Shown here: piece after piece, positions 10,434 to 18,841 of the stretch
Numbering within the stretch: the first letter of the stretch is position 1
How the letters are laid out: every line of letters starts with the position of its first letter
Source: Kiritimatiellia bacterium
GTDB taxonomy: Bacteria; Verrucomicrobiota; Kiritimatiellia; RFP12; UBA1067
Assembly (NCBI GenBank): GCA_024694365.1
Contig: JAILJX010000023.1
Span: forward strand, 1-51,469
Reading direction: 5' to 3'
DNA: 51,469 bases
Notes under the pieces: model-generated
Told to the model about the DNA's origin: nothing
Seen by the model: only the letters and a program-made list of their open reading frames with translations
The model's database searches: none
Made by a program: the position numbers and the translations under genes

Positions 10434-11153
10434 ATGGTCAAGCGCTTCCGCATGATCGCAGGCCCGAACGGCTCCGGTAAGTCCACTCTCGTAAGGTGGC
10501 TGCAAGACGACTACAAGGTGAACTTCTATTCCTTCGTGAATGCGGATGACATTTTCGCGCTTGTGGCCAAGACAGGCGCCTATTCTCCGAAGTTCCCGGT
10601 CTCGAAGGAGGAATTGGTCTCTTATGCGGAAAGCACGACATACGGCAATGACGTAAAGGACGCATTTCGCGGAGGTCAGGTTCAAGTTGATGGCGATTGC
10701 GTCCGTTTCGATAAGGCCGTCGTCAATTCGTACACAATGGCCCTCTTCGCGAATTTCCTGCAGGACCGGTTCATCAGCCGTGGTGAAAGCTTCTCGCAGG
10801 AGACCGTGTTCTCTCATCCTTCCAAACTGAACGCTCTCAAACAGGCCAAGGATTGCGGATACAGGACATATCTCTATTTCGTCGCGACAGGCAATCCTTC
10901 GGTCAACCTCTGCCGCGTGGCTAGCAGGTATGCACAGGGCGGTCACGATGTCCCGGAGGAGAAGATACTGTCCAGATTCAACCGCTCTCTCAATCAGCTG
11001 AAGTCCGCCCTGCCTTTTCTCTTCCGCGCCTTTGTCTTCGACAACACCGGCGACGAGATGGACTATCTTGGGCAGTACGAAGAGGGCCGCGGATGGCTGT
11101 TCTCCCGCGAGCCATCTTCCCTGCCGCGCTGGTTCGTCACGGCGTTGGCCTGA
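10434..11153 (+). CDS. Zeta-toxin family P-loop kinase
   Basis: A 239-residue protein with Walker A IAGPNGSGKST at residues 8-18, the ETVFSHPSK segment typical of zeta/PezT-like kinases, and a late GGHDVPEEKILSRFNRSL segment matching the arginine-rich lid of the family. Zeta toxins phosphorylate UDP-N-acetylglucosamine and block peptidoglycan synthesis; the chromosomal COG4185 branch is less well characterised, so the substrate here is open. ATG 10434 is preferred because it lies one base after the antitoxin stop and has GGAG nine bases upstream; a TTG 15 bases earlier is less likely. The pair interrupts a series of paralogous protease genes, as expected for a mobile addiction module. Confidence 0.85.
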   Translation: MVKRFRMIAGPNGSGKSTLVRWLQDDYKVNFYSFVNADDIFALVAKTGAYSPKFPVSKEELVSYAESTTYGNDVKDAFRGGQVQVDGDCVRFDKAVVNSYTMALFANFLQDRFISRGESFSQETVFSHPSKLNALKQAKDCGYRTYLYFVATGNPSVNLCRVASRYAQGGHDVPEEKILSRFNRSLNQLKSALPFLFRAFVFDNTGDEMDYLGQYEEGRGWLFSREPSSLPRWFVTALA

Positions 11154-11188
11154 CCGGGACAGCGTGTGAGAGCCGGACCAAAACGCTT

Positions 11189-11208
11189 GTCCGCACGGAA
11201 AGGCGGAC
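11189..11208 (+). other. Hairpin after zeta toxin
   Basis: GTCCGC (11189-11194) and GCGGAC (11203-11208) enclose an 8-base loop. There is no T-run after it. It lies between the toxin stop and the next promoter and could act as a weak 3' end. Confidence 0.3.
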
Positions 11209-11225
11209 GCGACGCCCAAGACCAC

Positions 11226-11254
11226 TTGCGCGGCGCGGAAAAAGATTGTAAAAT
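11226..11254 (+). promoter_or_regulatory. Sigma70-type promoter of third subtilase
   Basis: TTGCGC (11226-11231), a 17-bp spacer and TAAAAT (11249-11254). This is the only promoter placed in the window without TGn before the -10 box. It would give a leader of about 65 nt containing a CTGCC/GGCAG hairpin. Confidence 0.5.
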
Positions 11255-11324
11255 ATTTGTTGCTGCCTGGGGTGGCAGGAATCGCAAGAGAAGCAATGAA
11301 CATGCAACGAGGGGAAAAGTGAAG

Positions 11325-14300
11325 ATGAACAAGAATATTGTCGCTGTGTCCATGGCTGCCGTGGCGTGCGTCGCGGGATACTGGTGGTTTGCCGCGGGAA
11401 CGCAGGCGGAGTCCGGAGCGAACGCTCCTGCGCAGGCTGAGGCGTCCAATGCGGCCGTGAACGTCGCCAAAGCGTCTGCTGACGCGTCAAAGGCGGGCGA
11501 TAAGGCTGTGGATTCCGTGGAGTCCGTTCAGGCTGAAGCAGAATCCGAAGCGGTCGCTATACGATACAGGCAGGTCGACAAGTCGTTGCCGCGCGAGCGC
11601 CAGGCCGCGACGGCGAACAGACTCTTCGTCGCGCCGGAAACAGGATGTTGCGTAGAGGAGGCGTTCTCTTCGACCCAGACTCCCTCCGCGCGCGGAACCG
11701 CGCCGTACGTAGTGATTCCCGACTCCCTCATGGGTGACGTGAAAATCGGACGCCTGGACGAGATCGGGGCGCCCACTCTCGGATTTTTTCCGCCTAACGG
11801 AATTCTCACAGAGCTTACGCCGGAGCAGTTCGCAGCGCTCAAAACCGACGCGAAGGGCTTCTCCCTCGTCGGCGAGTGGAGGGCCGAGGACAAGATTTCG
11901 CCTTACGTCAGCTGTGACGGCGAGAAGACCGAGATTGTCGTATCGACGTTCAATCCGTCCGACCTCCCTCGCGTAGCGGAAATCGTGCGTTCCCTCGGTG
12001 GCTCCGTCCAGTCCCAGGGCGACGACATCCACGGATGGATGCGCATCGACCTCCCGTCCGGCAGGGACAAGGTCGTCTCCCTCGCCTCGCACGGCGAAAT
12101 CCATTGGATCGAGCAGCATACCCAGCCCACTGTCGCGAACTACAATTCCGTCCAGACCATCGATCTCGATGTGACTCCTGTATGGGGCGGAACGACGCTC
12201 AACCTCACAGGCAAGGGACAGAAAGTCGTCGTCTGCGATACGGGTCTCGACACGGGCGACGCCGACACTGTCCTCAGCGACTTCAGGGGCCGCATCATAG
12301 ACATGGTCGACATCGGCGGATATGGGACATGCGTTGACGGAGGAGGCCATGGTACGCATGTCGCGGGGTCGCTCTTCGGAAACGGCGCAACTTCCTCCAA
12401 TGCGAAATACAAGGGCGTCGCCTACGAGGCCGAGGCTGTGATTTTCGCCTGCGGAACTGGAACCGCTGGCGACGATACGATGAATTTCCAAAACTCCGGC
12501 TACTACAATCTGTTTGCGCGCAACATCGACACGTATGGCTTCCGTATCTTCAATGCAAGCTGGGGTGATTCGCATACTGGTGCATATGGATACTGGAGTC
12601 AGGCGGCCGATTCAGATGTCGCGAACCATCCATACCTGCTGATTTCCGCAGCCTCAGGCAACAACAACTACAGTGCCGATCAAAAGGTCTGCCTGCTAGG
12701 CACCTCCAAAAACGCGCTTACTGTCGGCGCGATGGTCGGAAATACTGCATATTCCGGCAATGCAGCTGCTGGCATTGTCTGGCCTAGGTCGCTTTATGGC
12801 ACTGTGGATGGTCGATTCAAGCCCGACCTCATCGCTCCCGGCGTGGGCATCATCTCGACCAAGAGTACGAGAAGCGCACTTTCGGATGCCACGGATTCCA
12901 ATTACAATACTATCTCTGGCTATGCCGACATGGATGGTACATCAATGGCCACTCCGCTTGCCTCTGGTTGCGCGACGCTCCTTCGTCAGTGGCTTGTTGA
13001 ACAGCGCGGAATGTCCGAGCCGTCCTCGGCGCTTATGAAGGCGATTCTCACAGGCGGAGCGAAGGGTAGTCAGCCTACCGAGGACGCCGGCTGGGGGTGC
13101 ATAGACCTCAAGAACTCCATCGCGCCAGATGGTGCAGAAGTGTTTCTTTACGACTACATCACCAACAACACCGCTAATGCTGTGAAGCTTGTCGCGGCAT
13201 TCACGATTACAAACACGACTACCTTCAAGGCGCAGCTCGCGTGGATTGACCCTATGGCTACGTTCGGCGCGAGTCCGGCGCTCGTCATGGATCATGACCT
13301 TGTCGTCTCCAACGCGACTACCGGTGCGATACTTAAGGGCAACGACTTCAGCAGCTCGGGCAATTACGACACGCTCAACAACGTCGAGGGTGTTCGCGTC
13401 ACGTCTCCGACTGTGGGAGACAAGTACTACGTCTACCTTCGCGGAAGAACTGACCAGTCGGGCAAGCTGACCGTTCCTGCGATCTACGTCAGCGCCGGCG
13501 CAGAGCCAATCGAGATTGAGCCGGAGGAAACGGACTACCTCGCGCACTGCTACACATTCGACAGCGGAATGACTGGAACAGGCTATGCGGACGATTGTTT
13601 TGAGGGCGAGAACAGCGCCGATACTTATTCCGAGACTGTTGAGACTTCCGGTCACGGCAACGCTATGGTAACGAAGGATGGCGAACTCCATCCCCACGGA
13701 ACGCTTTCCGTCTCTGGCGACTTCTCCGTCTCGCTATTCATGAGGTCTGTCGAAACTACGAACGCTGTCCTATTCTGCATAGGCAACACGGCGCAGAACG
13801 GAATCGTGCTGGCAGGATATGGCAAGGACCAGGTGAAGGTGTACATCCACAGCGGAAGCAGCGCACAGGCCAGCGACATAATAAGTGTCTCCAATGCGAC
13901 GAACCAGTATCACCACTATGTACTCAATTATGCGAATGGAACTTATTCCATCTACGTCGACGGAACGGAAGTCTCGACGCAGACAATCGAACAGTCCAAC
14001 TACAAGTTCCAGCTCGGCGGAATGCACGGAGGCGGAGACAGTCATGGTCTCACGCGCGTTTCGGGTGTTGCGGTCGACGACTTCCGCGTGTATTCGAAGG
14101 CGCTGACGGCAGATGAGATTGCGGCACTTGCAGCCGAATTCACTCCCTGGCCCGAGATCGACACGAGAAACAAAGACGAGCTTGGCCTCGCGCCGGCGCA
14201 CTGGTACAAGTTTGATTCTGGACTTGAAGGAATCGGCAGCGCCGATGATTGCCTCGAAGGCGAGAAAAACGCCAACACCTACTCTGAAACCGTCGAGGCC

Positions 14301-16127
14301 ACAGCAAACGGCAATGCCATGGTCACTCAGGAGAACGCCGACAACAATGATCTCGCGCTTCATCCTTACGGAACAATGACGAATGCCACTAACTTCGCCG
14401 TCACGCTCTCCCTTAAATCCGTCGAGACAACCAATGCCGTCCTCTTCTGCGTAGGCAACACGGCGCAGAACGGAATCGCGTTGGCAGGATATGGCACGGA
14501 TCAGGTGAAGGTGTACATCCACAGGGCGAGCGGTGATCCTGGCTATAGCATCATGAACGTCCCCAACGCGACGAGCCAGTATCACCACTACACGCTCAAC
14601 TACACGAACGGGGTGTATTATGTCTACGTGGACGGCGCGCTTGCAAAGTCGACGAGCAACGCCAACATGACATTCACCTTGGATCAGTCCAACCGTCAGT
14701 TCCAGCTCGGCGGACTGCACGGAGGCGTGACCGGCCACGACCTCACGCGCGTCTCCGGCATCGCAGTCGACGACTTCCGCGTCTATGCGCAGTCTCTCAC
14801 CGCTGCCCAGATCGCGACTCTCGCGCAGAGTTTCCCTCCGTGGCCGCTTTTCGCCAAGCCTGCGTCCGACATTGCGGGCCTTTCGTTCGGCTACTACTTC
14901 AACGGAGGCACCGACGGAAACTGGGCGACGATCGGCAACTGGTCGAGAAACGCAGAATACACGAACAGCGTCTCGGAGCTCGTGCTCACGTCTGGCAATG
15001 TGCCAGCGACAACAGGGAGTGAGGTGTGGGATCCGATCGTCTTCGACGGAGACCTAATGCCTGGGCTAACTGCCGGAGATGACGGCATGAAGCACGTCAC
15101 ATCTCCTGAATCCACGTCATCGGGCCAGCAGGTCGAGGGTTGGGAATTGAAGTTTGTCCTGACCAACAGCGTTCGAGTCACGATCGGGAAGCTTGCGAAG
15201 ATACAGTCGGACACGAAATTCGTTGTCGACGAGACATCGCGTCTTGAAATCAACGGATATGCAGGTGGAAATGTCAATGGCGATCATTGGTTCCACATTG
15301 CCGCACCTTCAGGAATGGTCTTCAATACCGCCTTGAACGGGAATACGCAAAGCGGCGCCGGAAATATGTATTATGATCTTGGCTCAAAGGGCAGCGTTCA
15401 GTACGGTGCGTTGTCCGGAAGGGTGATGCCTCACGTCGTCAAATACATTACCCTCGACCTCGGAGACACAAACCTCACCGGCAAGGCGGTGGTGAGCCGC
15501 AAGCTGATTGGCTTCACAAGCAACAGCGGACACACCTTCAATGCCGATGGCGTTACGGTCGCTTCGACTGTCGCGTCCGTTACGCCGGATTCCGTCAGCT
15601 CCGTTTCCGACTCGAACGACATCGGAACCTACTGCTTCAGTCTTAAGAGTGACGGCTACTATGTGGACTACGTGGCGTACGCCGCGGCGCAGACGATCGA
15701 ACTTAACGTCAACCTGGAAGGCGAGGCGGAGTCGAAGGTCACCGCGAACGCCGAGGCTGTACAGACGCTCCTCGCCAAGGAGGGCGTGACGAAGGACAAC
15801 ATCAACAGCCTTGCTTCCAACGGCCTCCGCGTCTGGCAGAACGCGATGCTAGGGCTTACGCCTCCCGAGACGACAACGGAGGCCATAACGCTCTCCATAA
15901 CGATGGAGAACGGCTCGCCTGTCGTCGCCGCGACATCCACGGGGCTCTCTTCGCTCGGACTCTTGACGTCCGATCCCGAGAAGACGATCACCTGTGGCAA
16001 CATCACTGCAACAGTCACGCTTCAGCAGGCGGCGACGCCGAATCCTGAGTCGTGGTCCACGGCCGATACGACATCCGCGACGGCGCGTTTCTATCGCATC
16101 AAAGTCGAGTTCAAAACAGCTGAGTGA
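11325..16127 (+). CDS. Secreted KP-43-like subtilase (S8) with two LamG domains and FYRI-type C-terminal module
   Basis: The 1600-residue protein starts at ATG 11325 behind GAGGGG (a GTG at 11319 is an alternative). It has an N-terminal hydrophobic signal segment with possible cleavage after TQA, and a propeptide clearly related to the protease at 5072. The S8 residues are Asp305, His342, Asn446 and Ser540, followed by the KP-43-type jelly-roll. Two tandem LamG/concanavalin-like domains then begin at ~742 (HCYTFDSGM) and ~957 (HWYKFDSGL). They share nearly identical DNA (around 13780-13855 and 14448-14523), so they arose by an internal duplication. The C-terminus has NGLRVWQNAMLG and ends ARFYRIKVEFKTAE, matching the protease at 5072. 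Likely a surface protease whose LamG pair could bind glycans. Confidence 0.92.
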   Translation: MNKNIVAVSMAAVACVAGYWWFAAGTQAESGANAPAQAEASNAAVNVAKASADASKAGDKAVDSVESVQAEAESEAVAIRYRQVDKSLPRERQAATANRLFVAPETGCCVEEAFSSTQTPSARGTAPYVVIPDSLMGDVKIGRLDEIGAPTLGFFPPNGILTELTPEQFAALKTDAKGFSLVGEWRAEDKISPYVSCDGEKTEIVVSTFNPSDLPRVAEIVRSLGGSVQSQGDDIHGWMRIDLPSGRDKVVSLASHGEIHWIEQHTQPTVANYNSVQTIDLDVTPVWGGTTLNLTGKGQKVVVCDTGLDTGDADTVLSDFRGRIIDMVDIGGYGTCVDGGGHGTHVAGSLFGNGATSSNAKYKGVAYEAEAVIFACGTGTAGDDTMNFQNSGYYNLFARNIDTYGFRIFNASWGDSHTGAYGYWSQAADSDVANHPYLLISAASGNNNYSADQKVCLLGTSKNALTVGAMVGNTAYSGNAAAGIVWPRSLYGTVDGRFKPDLIAPGVGIISTKSTRSALSDATDSNYNTISGYADMDGTSMATPLASGCATLLRQWLVEQRGMSEPSSALMKAILTGGAKGSQPTEDAGWGCIDLKNSIAPDGAEVFLYDYITNNTANAVKLVAAFTITNTTTFKAQLAWIDPMATFGASPALVMDHDLVVSNATTGAILKGNDFSSSGNYDTLNNVEGVRVTSPTVGDKYYVYLRGRTDQSGKLTVPAIYVSAGAEPIEIEPEETDYLAHCYTFDSGMTGTGYADDCFEGENSADTYSETVETSGHGNAMVTKDGELHPHGTLSVSGDFSVSLFMRSVETTNAVLFCIGNTAQNGIVLAGYGKDQVKVYIHSGSSAQASDIISVSNATNQYHHYVLNYANGTYSIYVDGTEVSTQTIEQSNYKFQLGGMHGGGDSHGLTRVSGVAVDDFRVYSKALTADEIAALAAEFTPWPEIDTRNKDELGLAPAHWYKFDSGLEGIGSADDCLEGEKNANTYSETVEATANGNAMVTQENADNNDLALHPYGTMTNATNFAVTLSLKSVETTNAVLFCVGNTAQNGIALAGYGTDQVKVYIHRASGDPGYSIMNVPNATSQYHHYTLNYTNGVYYVYVDGALAKSTSNANMTFTLDQSNRQFQLGGLHGGVTGHDLTRVSGIAVDDFRVYAQSLTAAQIATLAQSFPPWPLFAKPASDIAGLSFGYYFNGGTDGNWATIGNWSRNAEYTNSVSELVLTSGNVPATTGSEVWDPIVFDGDLMPGLTAGDDGMKHVTSPESTSSGQQVEGWELKFVLTNSVRVTIGKLAKIQSDTKFVVDETSRLEINGYAGGNVNGDHWFHIAAPSGMVFNTALNGNTQSGAGNMYYDLGSKGSVQYGALSGRVMPHVVKYITLDLGDTNLTGKAVVSRKLIGFTSNSGHTFNADGVTVASTVASVTPDSVSSVSDSNDIGTYCFSLKSDGYYVDYVAYAAAQTIELNVNLEGEAESKVTANAEAVQTLLAKEGVTKDNINSLASNGLRVWQNAMLGLTPPETTTEAITLSITMENGSPVVAATSTGLSSLGLLTSDPEKTITCGNITATVTLQQAATPNPESWSTADTTSATARFYRIKVEFKTAE

Positions 16128-16132
16128 AACAT

Positions 16133-16173
16133 CGCCGTCGCGGACCGCTTCCCCGAAGGCGTTCCCGACGGCG
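16133..16173 (+). terminator. Stem-loop after third subtilase, no U-tract
   Basis: CGCCGTCG (16133-16140) pairs with CGACGGCG (16166-16173), with a smaller nested stem (CGCTT/AAGGCG) inside. It begins six bases after the stop codon. No T-run follows, so its role as terminator is uncertain. Confidence 0.4.
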
Positions 16174-16218
16174 CGATCATTGCATTTCGGCCCGGTTGAA
16201 AATTTTGGAGAAACCCCA

Positions 16219-16247
16219 TTGACGGCGCCGTAAATAAATGTTATACT
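16219..16247 (+). promoter_or_regulatory. Sigma70 promoter of perR-rbr
   Basis: TTGACG (16219-16224), a 17-bp spacer and TATACT (16242-16247) with TGT directly before the -10 box. It is the nearest to consensus of the promoters in the window and lies 33 bp ahead of the perR start. Confidence 0.65.
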
Positions 16248-16254
16248 TATTTAC
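16230..16254 (+). promoter_or_regulatory. Candidate PerR operator (palindrome over the -10 box)
   Basis: GTAAATAA (16230-16237) and TTATTTAC (16247-16254) are perfect inverted repeats around a 9-base centre that contains most of the -10 box. AT-rich palindromes of this size in front of perR genes are normally autoregulatory PerR/Fur boxes. A bound repressor here would cover the promoter. Confidence 0.55.
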
Positions 16255-16280
16255 ATCTTAACGCGAACAAGGTTTAAAAG

Positions 16281-16724
16281 ATGAAGATGACCAAAGAACT
16301 TACGATCGACGCCTTCCCGGCGTTCTGCCGCGAACGCGGGCTTAAATGCACTGCGCAGCGGATGGCGGTCTTTGCGGCCGTTCGTGAGTCTGAGTCTCAT
16401 CCGTCGGTCGATGACACTCTTGCGGCTGTTCGCAAGACGGTTCCGACGGTGACACGCGATTCGGTGTACAGGATACTGAACGAGTTTTCGTCGCTCGGGC
16501 TTCTTGCGAGGCTTGACGCGCTGCAGGCGGCGAGATACGACACGCGGATGGGTCCGCATGCCCACTTCATCTGCGAGGAGTGCGGAGCCGTGTTCGATTA
16601 TCCCATCGGTGCGGCGCCGGCCATTCCGGACGGGATGCCGTCCGTCCGGCGCCACGTGGAGCTGAGGGTGACCGGGCTCTGCGACCGGTGCGCCGCGGCG
16701 TCGGCCCGCAAGATTGCATGCTGA
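16281..16724 (+). CDS. perR: PerR-type peroxide-sensing repressor (Fur family)
   Basis: A 147-residue Fur-family repressor. The winged helix occupies residues ~8-82. The regulatory metal site can be read as His40, Asp87, His93, His95 and Asp106, in step with His37, Asp85, His91, His93 and Asp104 of Bacillus subtilis PerR; the last Asp favours PerR over Fur. Structural zinc cysteines are Cys98/Cys101 and Cys134/Cys137. PerR uses metal-catalysed histidine oxidation to sense peroxide and then releases its operators. The gene sits 39 bp ahead of rubrerythrin, a usual PerR target, and behind a palindrome over its own promoter, so autoregulation is likely. A second ATG two codons in (16287) is possible. 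Confidence 0.88.
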   Translation: MKMTKELTIDAFPAFCRERGLKCTAQRMAVFAAVRESESHPSVDDTLAAVRKTVPTVTRDSVYRILNEFSSLGLLARLDALQAARYDTRMGPHAHFICEECGAVFDYPIGAAPAIPDGMPSVRRHVELRVTGLCDRCAAASARKIAC

Positions 16725-16763
16725 AACGATTTTTCAACCCAACCAAGAAAGGAACAGACAAAA

Positions 16764-17297
16764 ATGGAGCTCAAAGGATCCAAGACGGAGAAGAACCTGT
16801 GGGAAGCCTTCGCAGGCGAATCGCAGGCCCGCAACAAGTATGACTACTTCGCTTCCGTCGCGAAGAAGGAAGGCTACGAGCAGATCGCGGCCATCTTCCA
16901 GGAGACGGCGCTCAATGAAAAAGAGCACGCCAAGCTCTGGTTCAAGGCGCTCGAGGGCATCGGCGACACCCCGGCGAATCTCCTCGCGGCCGCCGCAGGC
17001 GAGCATGAGGAGTGGACATCCATGTACAAGCGCATGTCCGAAGAGGCCAAGGAAGAGGGCTTCACGCGTCTCGCGTTCCTTTTCGCCAAGGTCGCCGAGG
17101 TCGAGGCTCACCACGAGGAGCGCTATCGCAAGCTCGCCAAGAACATCGAGACAGGAGAGGTCTGGGTCAGGATCGGCAAGAACAAGTGGCAGTGCCGCAA
17201 CTGCGGCGCCATCATCGAGAGCGAAAAGGCTCCTGAGAAGTGCCCGGTCTGCGATCACCCCAAGGCCTACTTCCAGCTTGAAGCGAACAACTTCTGA
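16764..17297 (+). CDS. rbr: Rubrerythrin
   Basis: A 177-residue protein with an N-terminal four-helix diiron domain (ligands visible as Glu19, Glu52 and His55 in EKEHAKLW, with a second Glu-rich half [10 protein letters not shown]) and a C-terminal rubredoxin-like Fe site (CRNC and CPVC). Rubrerythrins reduce hydrogen peroxide in the cytoplasm of anaerobes with electrons from rubredoxin or NADH. A strong AAAGGAA ribosome site precedes the start. It lies downstream of perR without an intervening promoter and ends in a clear intrinsic terminator, so the two form a closed operon. Confidence 0.95.
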   Translation: MELKGSKTEKNLWEAFAGESQARNKYDYFASVAKKEGYEQIAAIFQETALNEKEHAKLWFKALEGIGDTPANLLAAAAGEHEEWTSMYKRMSEEAKEEGFTRLAFLFAKVAEVEAHHEERYRKLAKNIETGEVWVRIGKNKWQCRNCGAIIESEKAPEKCPVCDHPKAYFQLEANNF

Positions 17298-17325
17298 TTC
17301 ACTCAGGAACTGGATATGCGGACTG

Positions 17326-17356
17326 CCGGCGGACTTTCGTCCGCCGGTTTTTCTTT
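17326..17356 (+). terminator. Intrinsic terminator of perR-rbr
   Basis: CCGGCGGAC (17326-17334) and GTCCGCCGG (17339-17347) form a perfect 9-bp stem around TTTC, followed at once by TTTTTCTTTT. This is a textbook Rho-independent terminator. Confidence 0.92.
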
Positions 17357-17376
17357 TCCGCCTCAGCTCCGATATA

Positions 17377-17385
17377 TGGTATACT
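17377..17385 (+). promoter_or_regulatory. Extended -10 promoter of the tmk operon, near-leaderless
   Basis: TGG precedes TATACT (17380-17385). The chosen ATG is only eight bases downstream, so the leader would be about one or two bases. No -35 hexamer is evident, and no Shine-Dalgarno sequence fits. Confidence 0.55.
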
Positions 17386-17393
17386 ATATCCCA

Positions 17394-18047
17394 ATGGAAG
17401 ATTCGGCAATATCCGCACGCGGCCGCTTCATAACCTTCGAAGGAGGTGAAGGCTGCGGAAAATCCACGCAGGTGAAGCGATTCGCAGCGGCTCTCGAGCG
17501 CACGGGCCGCCGCGTGGTGCTTACTCGCGAACCGGGCGGGACGCGCCTTTCGGAACTCATCCGCACTCTTCTCAAGGACGAGACGGAAGATCCTCCCTGC
17601 GACCGTGCGGAGCTCCTTCTCTTTCTTGCCGCGCGCGCACAGCTCGTCCGCAACGTGATAGCACCCGCTCTGGCCTCCGGCGCATGGGTCGTTAGCGACA
17701 GGTTCAGCGATTCGACATTCGCTTATCAGGGCTACGGAAGGGGCCTTCCGCTCGATGTCCTCAGAATCGCCAACGGCTTCGCCTGTGACGGACTTCGTCC
17801 CGACCGTACCGTCCTCCTGGACGTCCCCCCTGAAATCGCCTCCGCGCGCATGGCCGGCCGCGAGGCAGCCACAGGCGCCGGGGCGGATCGCATAGAACTT
17901 GCGGGCGACACTTTTCATGCGAGGCTCAGGAAGGGTTTCATGGAACTCGCCGCGGCCGAACCGGACCGCATATCGGTCGTAGATGCTTCCGGAACGCCGG
18001 ACGAAGTGGAGGAGCGCATATGGATGTCACTGAAGCATTTGCTTTGA
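17394..18047 (+). CDS. tmk: Thymidylate kinase (dTMP kinase)
   Basis: A 217-residue protein, normal length for the family from ATG 17394. Walker A is FEGGEGCGKST (residues 15-25). Next come TREPGGT, the DRFSDSTFAYQG substrate-binding segment, and a short lid region around GREAATGAGADRIEL. It phosphorylates dTMP to dTDP, the committed step towards dTTP. ATG 17376 (MVYYIP) would overlap the -10 box and is rejected. It overlaps holB by 28 bases, a common tmk-holB pairing. dTTP is also the donor for dTDP-sugar synthesis by rfbA further on, but no regulatory link is implied. Confidence 0.95.
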   Translation: MEDSAISARGRFITFEGGEGCGKSTQVKRFAAALERTGRRVVLTREPGGTRLSELIRTLLKDETEDPPCDRAELLLFLAARAQLVRNVIAPALASGAWVVSDRFSDSTFAYQGYGRGLPLDVLRIANGFACDGLRPDRTVLLDVPPEIASARMAGREAATGAGADRIELAGDTFHARLRKGFMELAAAEPDRISVVDASGTPDEVEERIWMSLKHLL

Positions 18048-18841
18048 TATCGCACGCGATAGACTTCGGCCGCGCCGCGAACGGATATCTCGTCTGCGGC
18101 GATTTGCGCGGGCAGTGCGACCGTCTCGCCGGCATGGTTCTCGCAAAGCTTTTCCCGTCGCAGCCGGAGCTCCTCGCTTCGCGCAGCCACCCCGATGTCG
18201 CCTGGCTAGAACCGCAGGGAAGAAGCCGCACCATCAAGGTTCAGCGCGGCAAGGAGGATTCCGGACCGGGCATGCGCGACGGGATCGTCGAGCCGATGTC
18301 GGCAACCGCATTCTGCGGTGGGTGGAAAGCCGGCGTCATATGCGGTGCCGACCGCATGCAACCCGAGGCCGCAAACGCTTTCTTGAAGACGCTTGAAGAA
18401 CCGCCGCCGAAGACCCTCTTTCTTTTGCTTACCGATTCTCCCGACGCGATTCTTCCGACCATCGTGTCGCGCACACAGAGAATCGACTTGCCTTTGTCGG
18501 AGGGCATTCTCCAGGGCGAGGGGTATGCCGCAGTCGCAGAAGTCATGGCGTCGCATGTCGGCGACTCGGTGCTGTCCAAGGCCCGTGCCGGACACCGCCT
18601 CGCCGAGATTCTGGGCGAACTGAAGGATGCGGCAGAAGACTCCGATGTCGCTCTCGCAAGTCGCGCCTTCTACAAGACGGTCATGAGCTTTGTCCGTTCC
18701 TGGATGACGGAAGGCAGGCTTCCTCTCCACCAGGCGTTCCGCAACATCGAGCTTGTCGAGGAAGCTTGCCGCCGCAGCGAGCGTTCCATGCCGGACGACG
18801 CCGTACTGTGCGGCATGACAGACAGGATGGCGTTCCCGTGA
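18020..18841 (+). CDS. holB: DNA polymerase III delta' subunit
   Basis: A 273-residue clamp-loader subunit. The ANAFLKTLEEPPPKTLFLLL segment and the following SRTQR (sensor/SRC-type motif) are characteristic of delta' and DnaX-type subunits. The P-loop is not recognisable, as usual for delta'. It helps load the sliding clamp during replication. It starts inside tmk and overlaps the next start codon by four bases, so it is part of a translationally coupled operon. Confidence 0.88.
   Translation: MDVTEAFALISHAIDFGRAANGYLVCGDLRGQCDRLAGMVLAKLFPSQPELLASRSHPDVAWLEPQGRSRTIKVQRGKEDSGPGMRDGIVEPMSATAFCGGWKAGVICGADRMQPEAANAFLKTLEEPPPKTLFLLLTDSPDAILPTIVSRTQRIDLPLSEGILQGEGYAAVAEVMASHVGDSVLSKARAGHRLAEILGELKDAAEDSDVALASRAFYKTVMSFVRSWMTEGRLPLHQAFRNIELVEEACRRSERSMPDDAVLCGMTDRMAFP

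Noticed and set aside
17316..17393. Longer N-terminus for thymidylate kinase
   Set aside because: It would begin before the perR-rbr terminator and run through it and the -10 box; family length fits the start at 17394.
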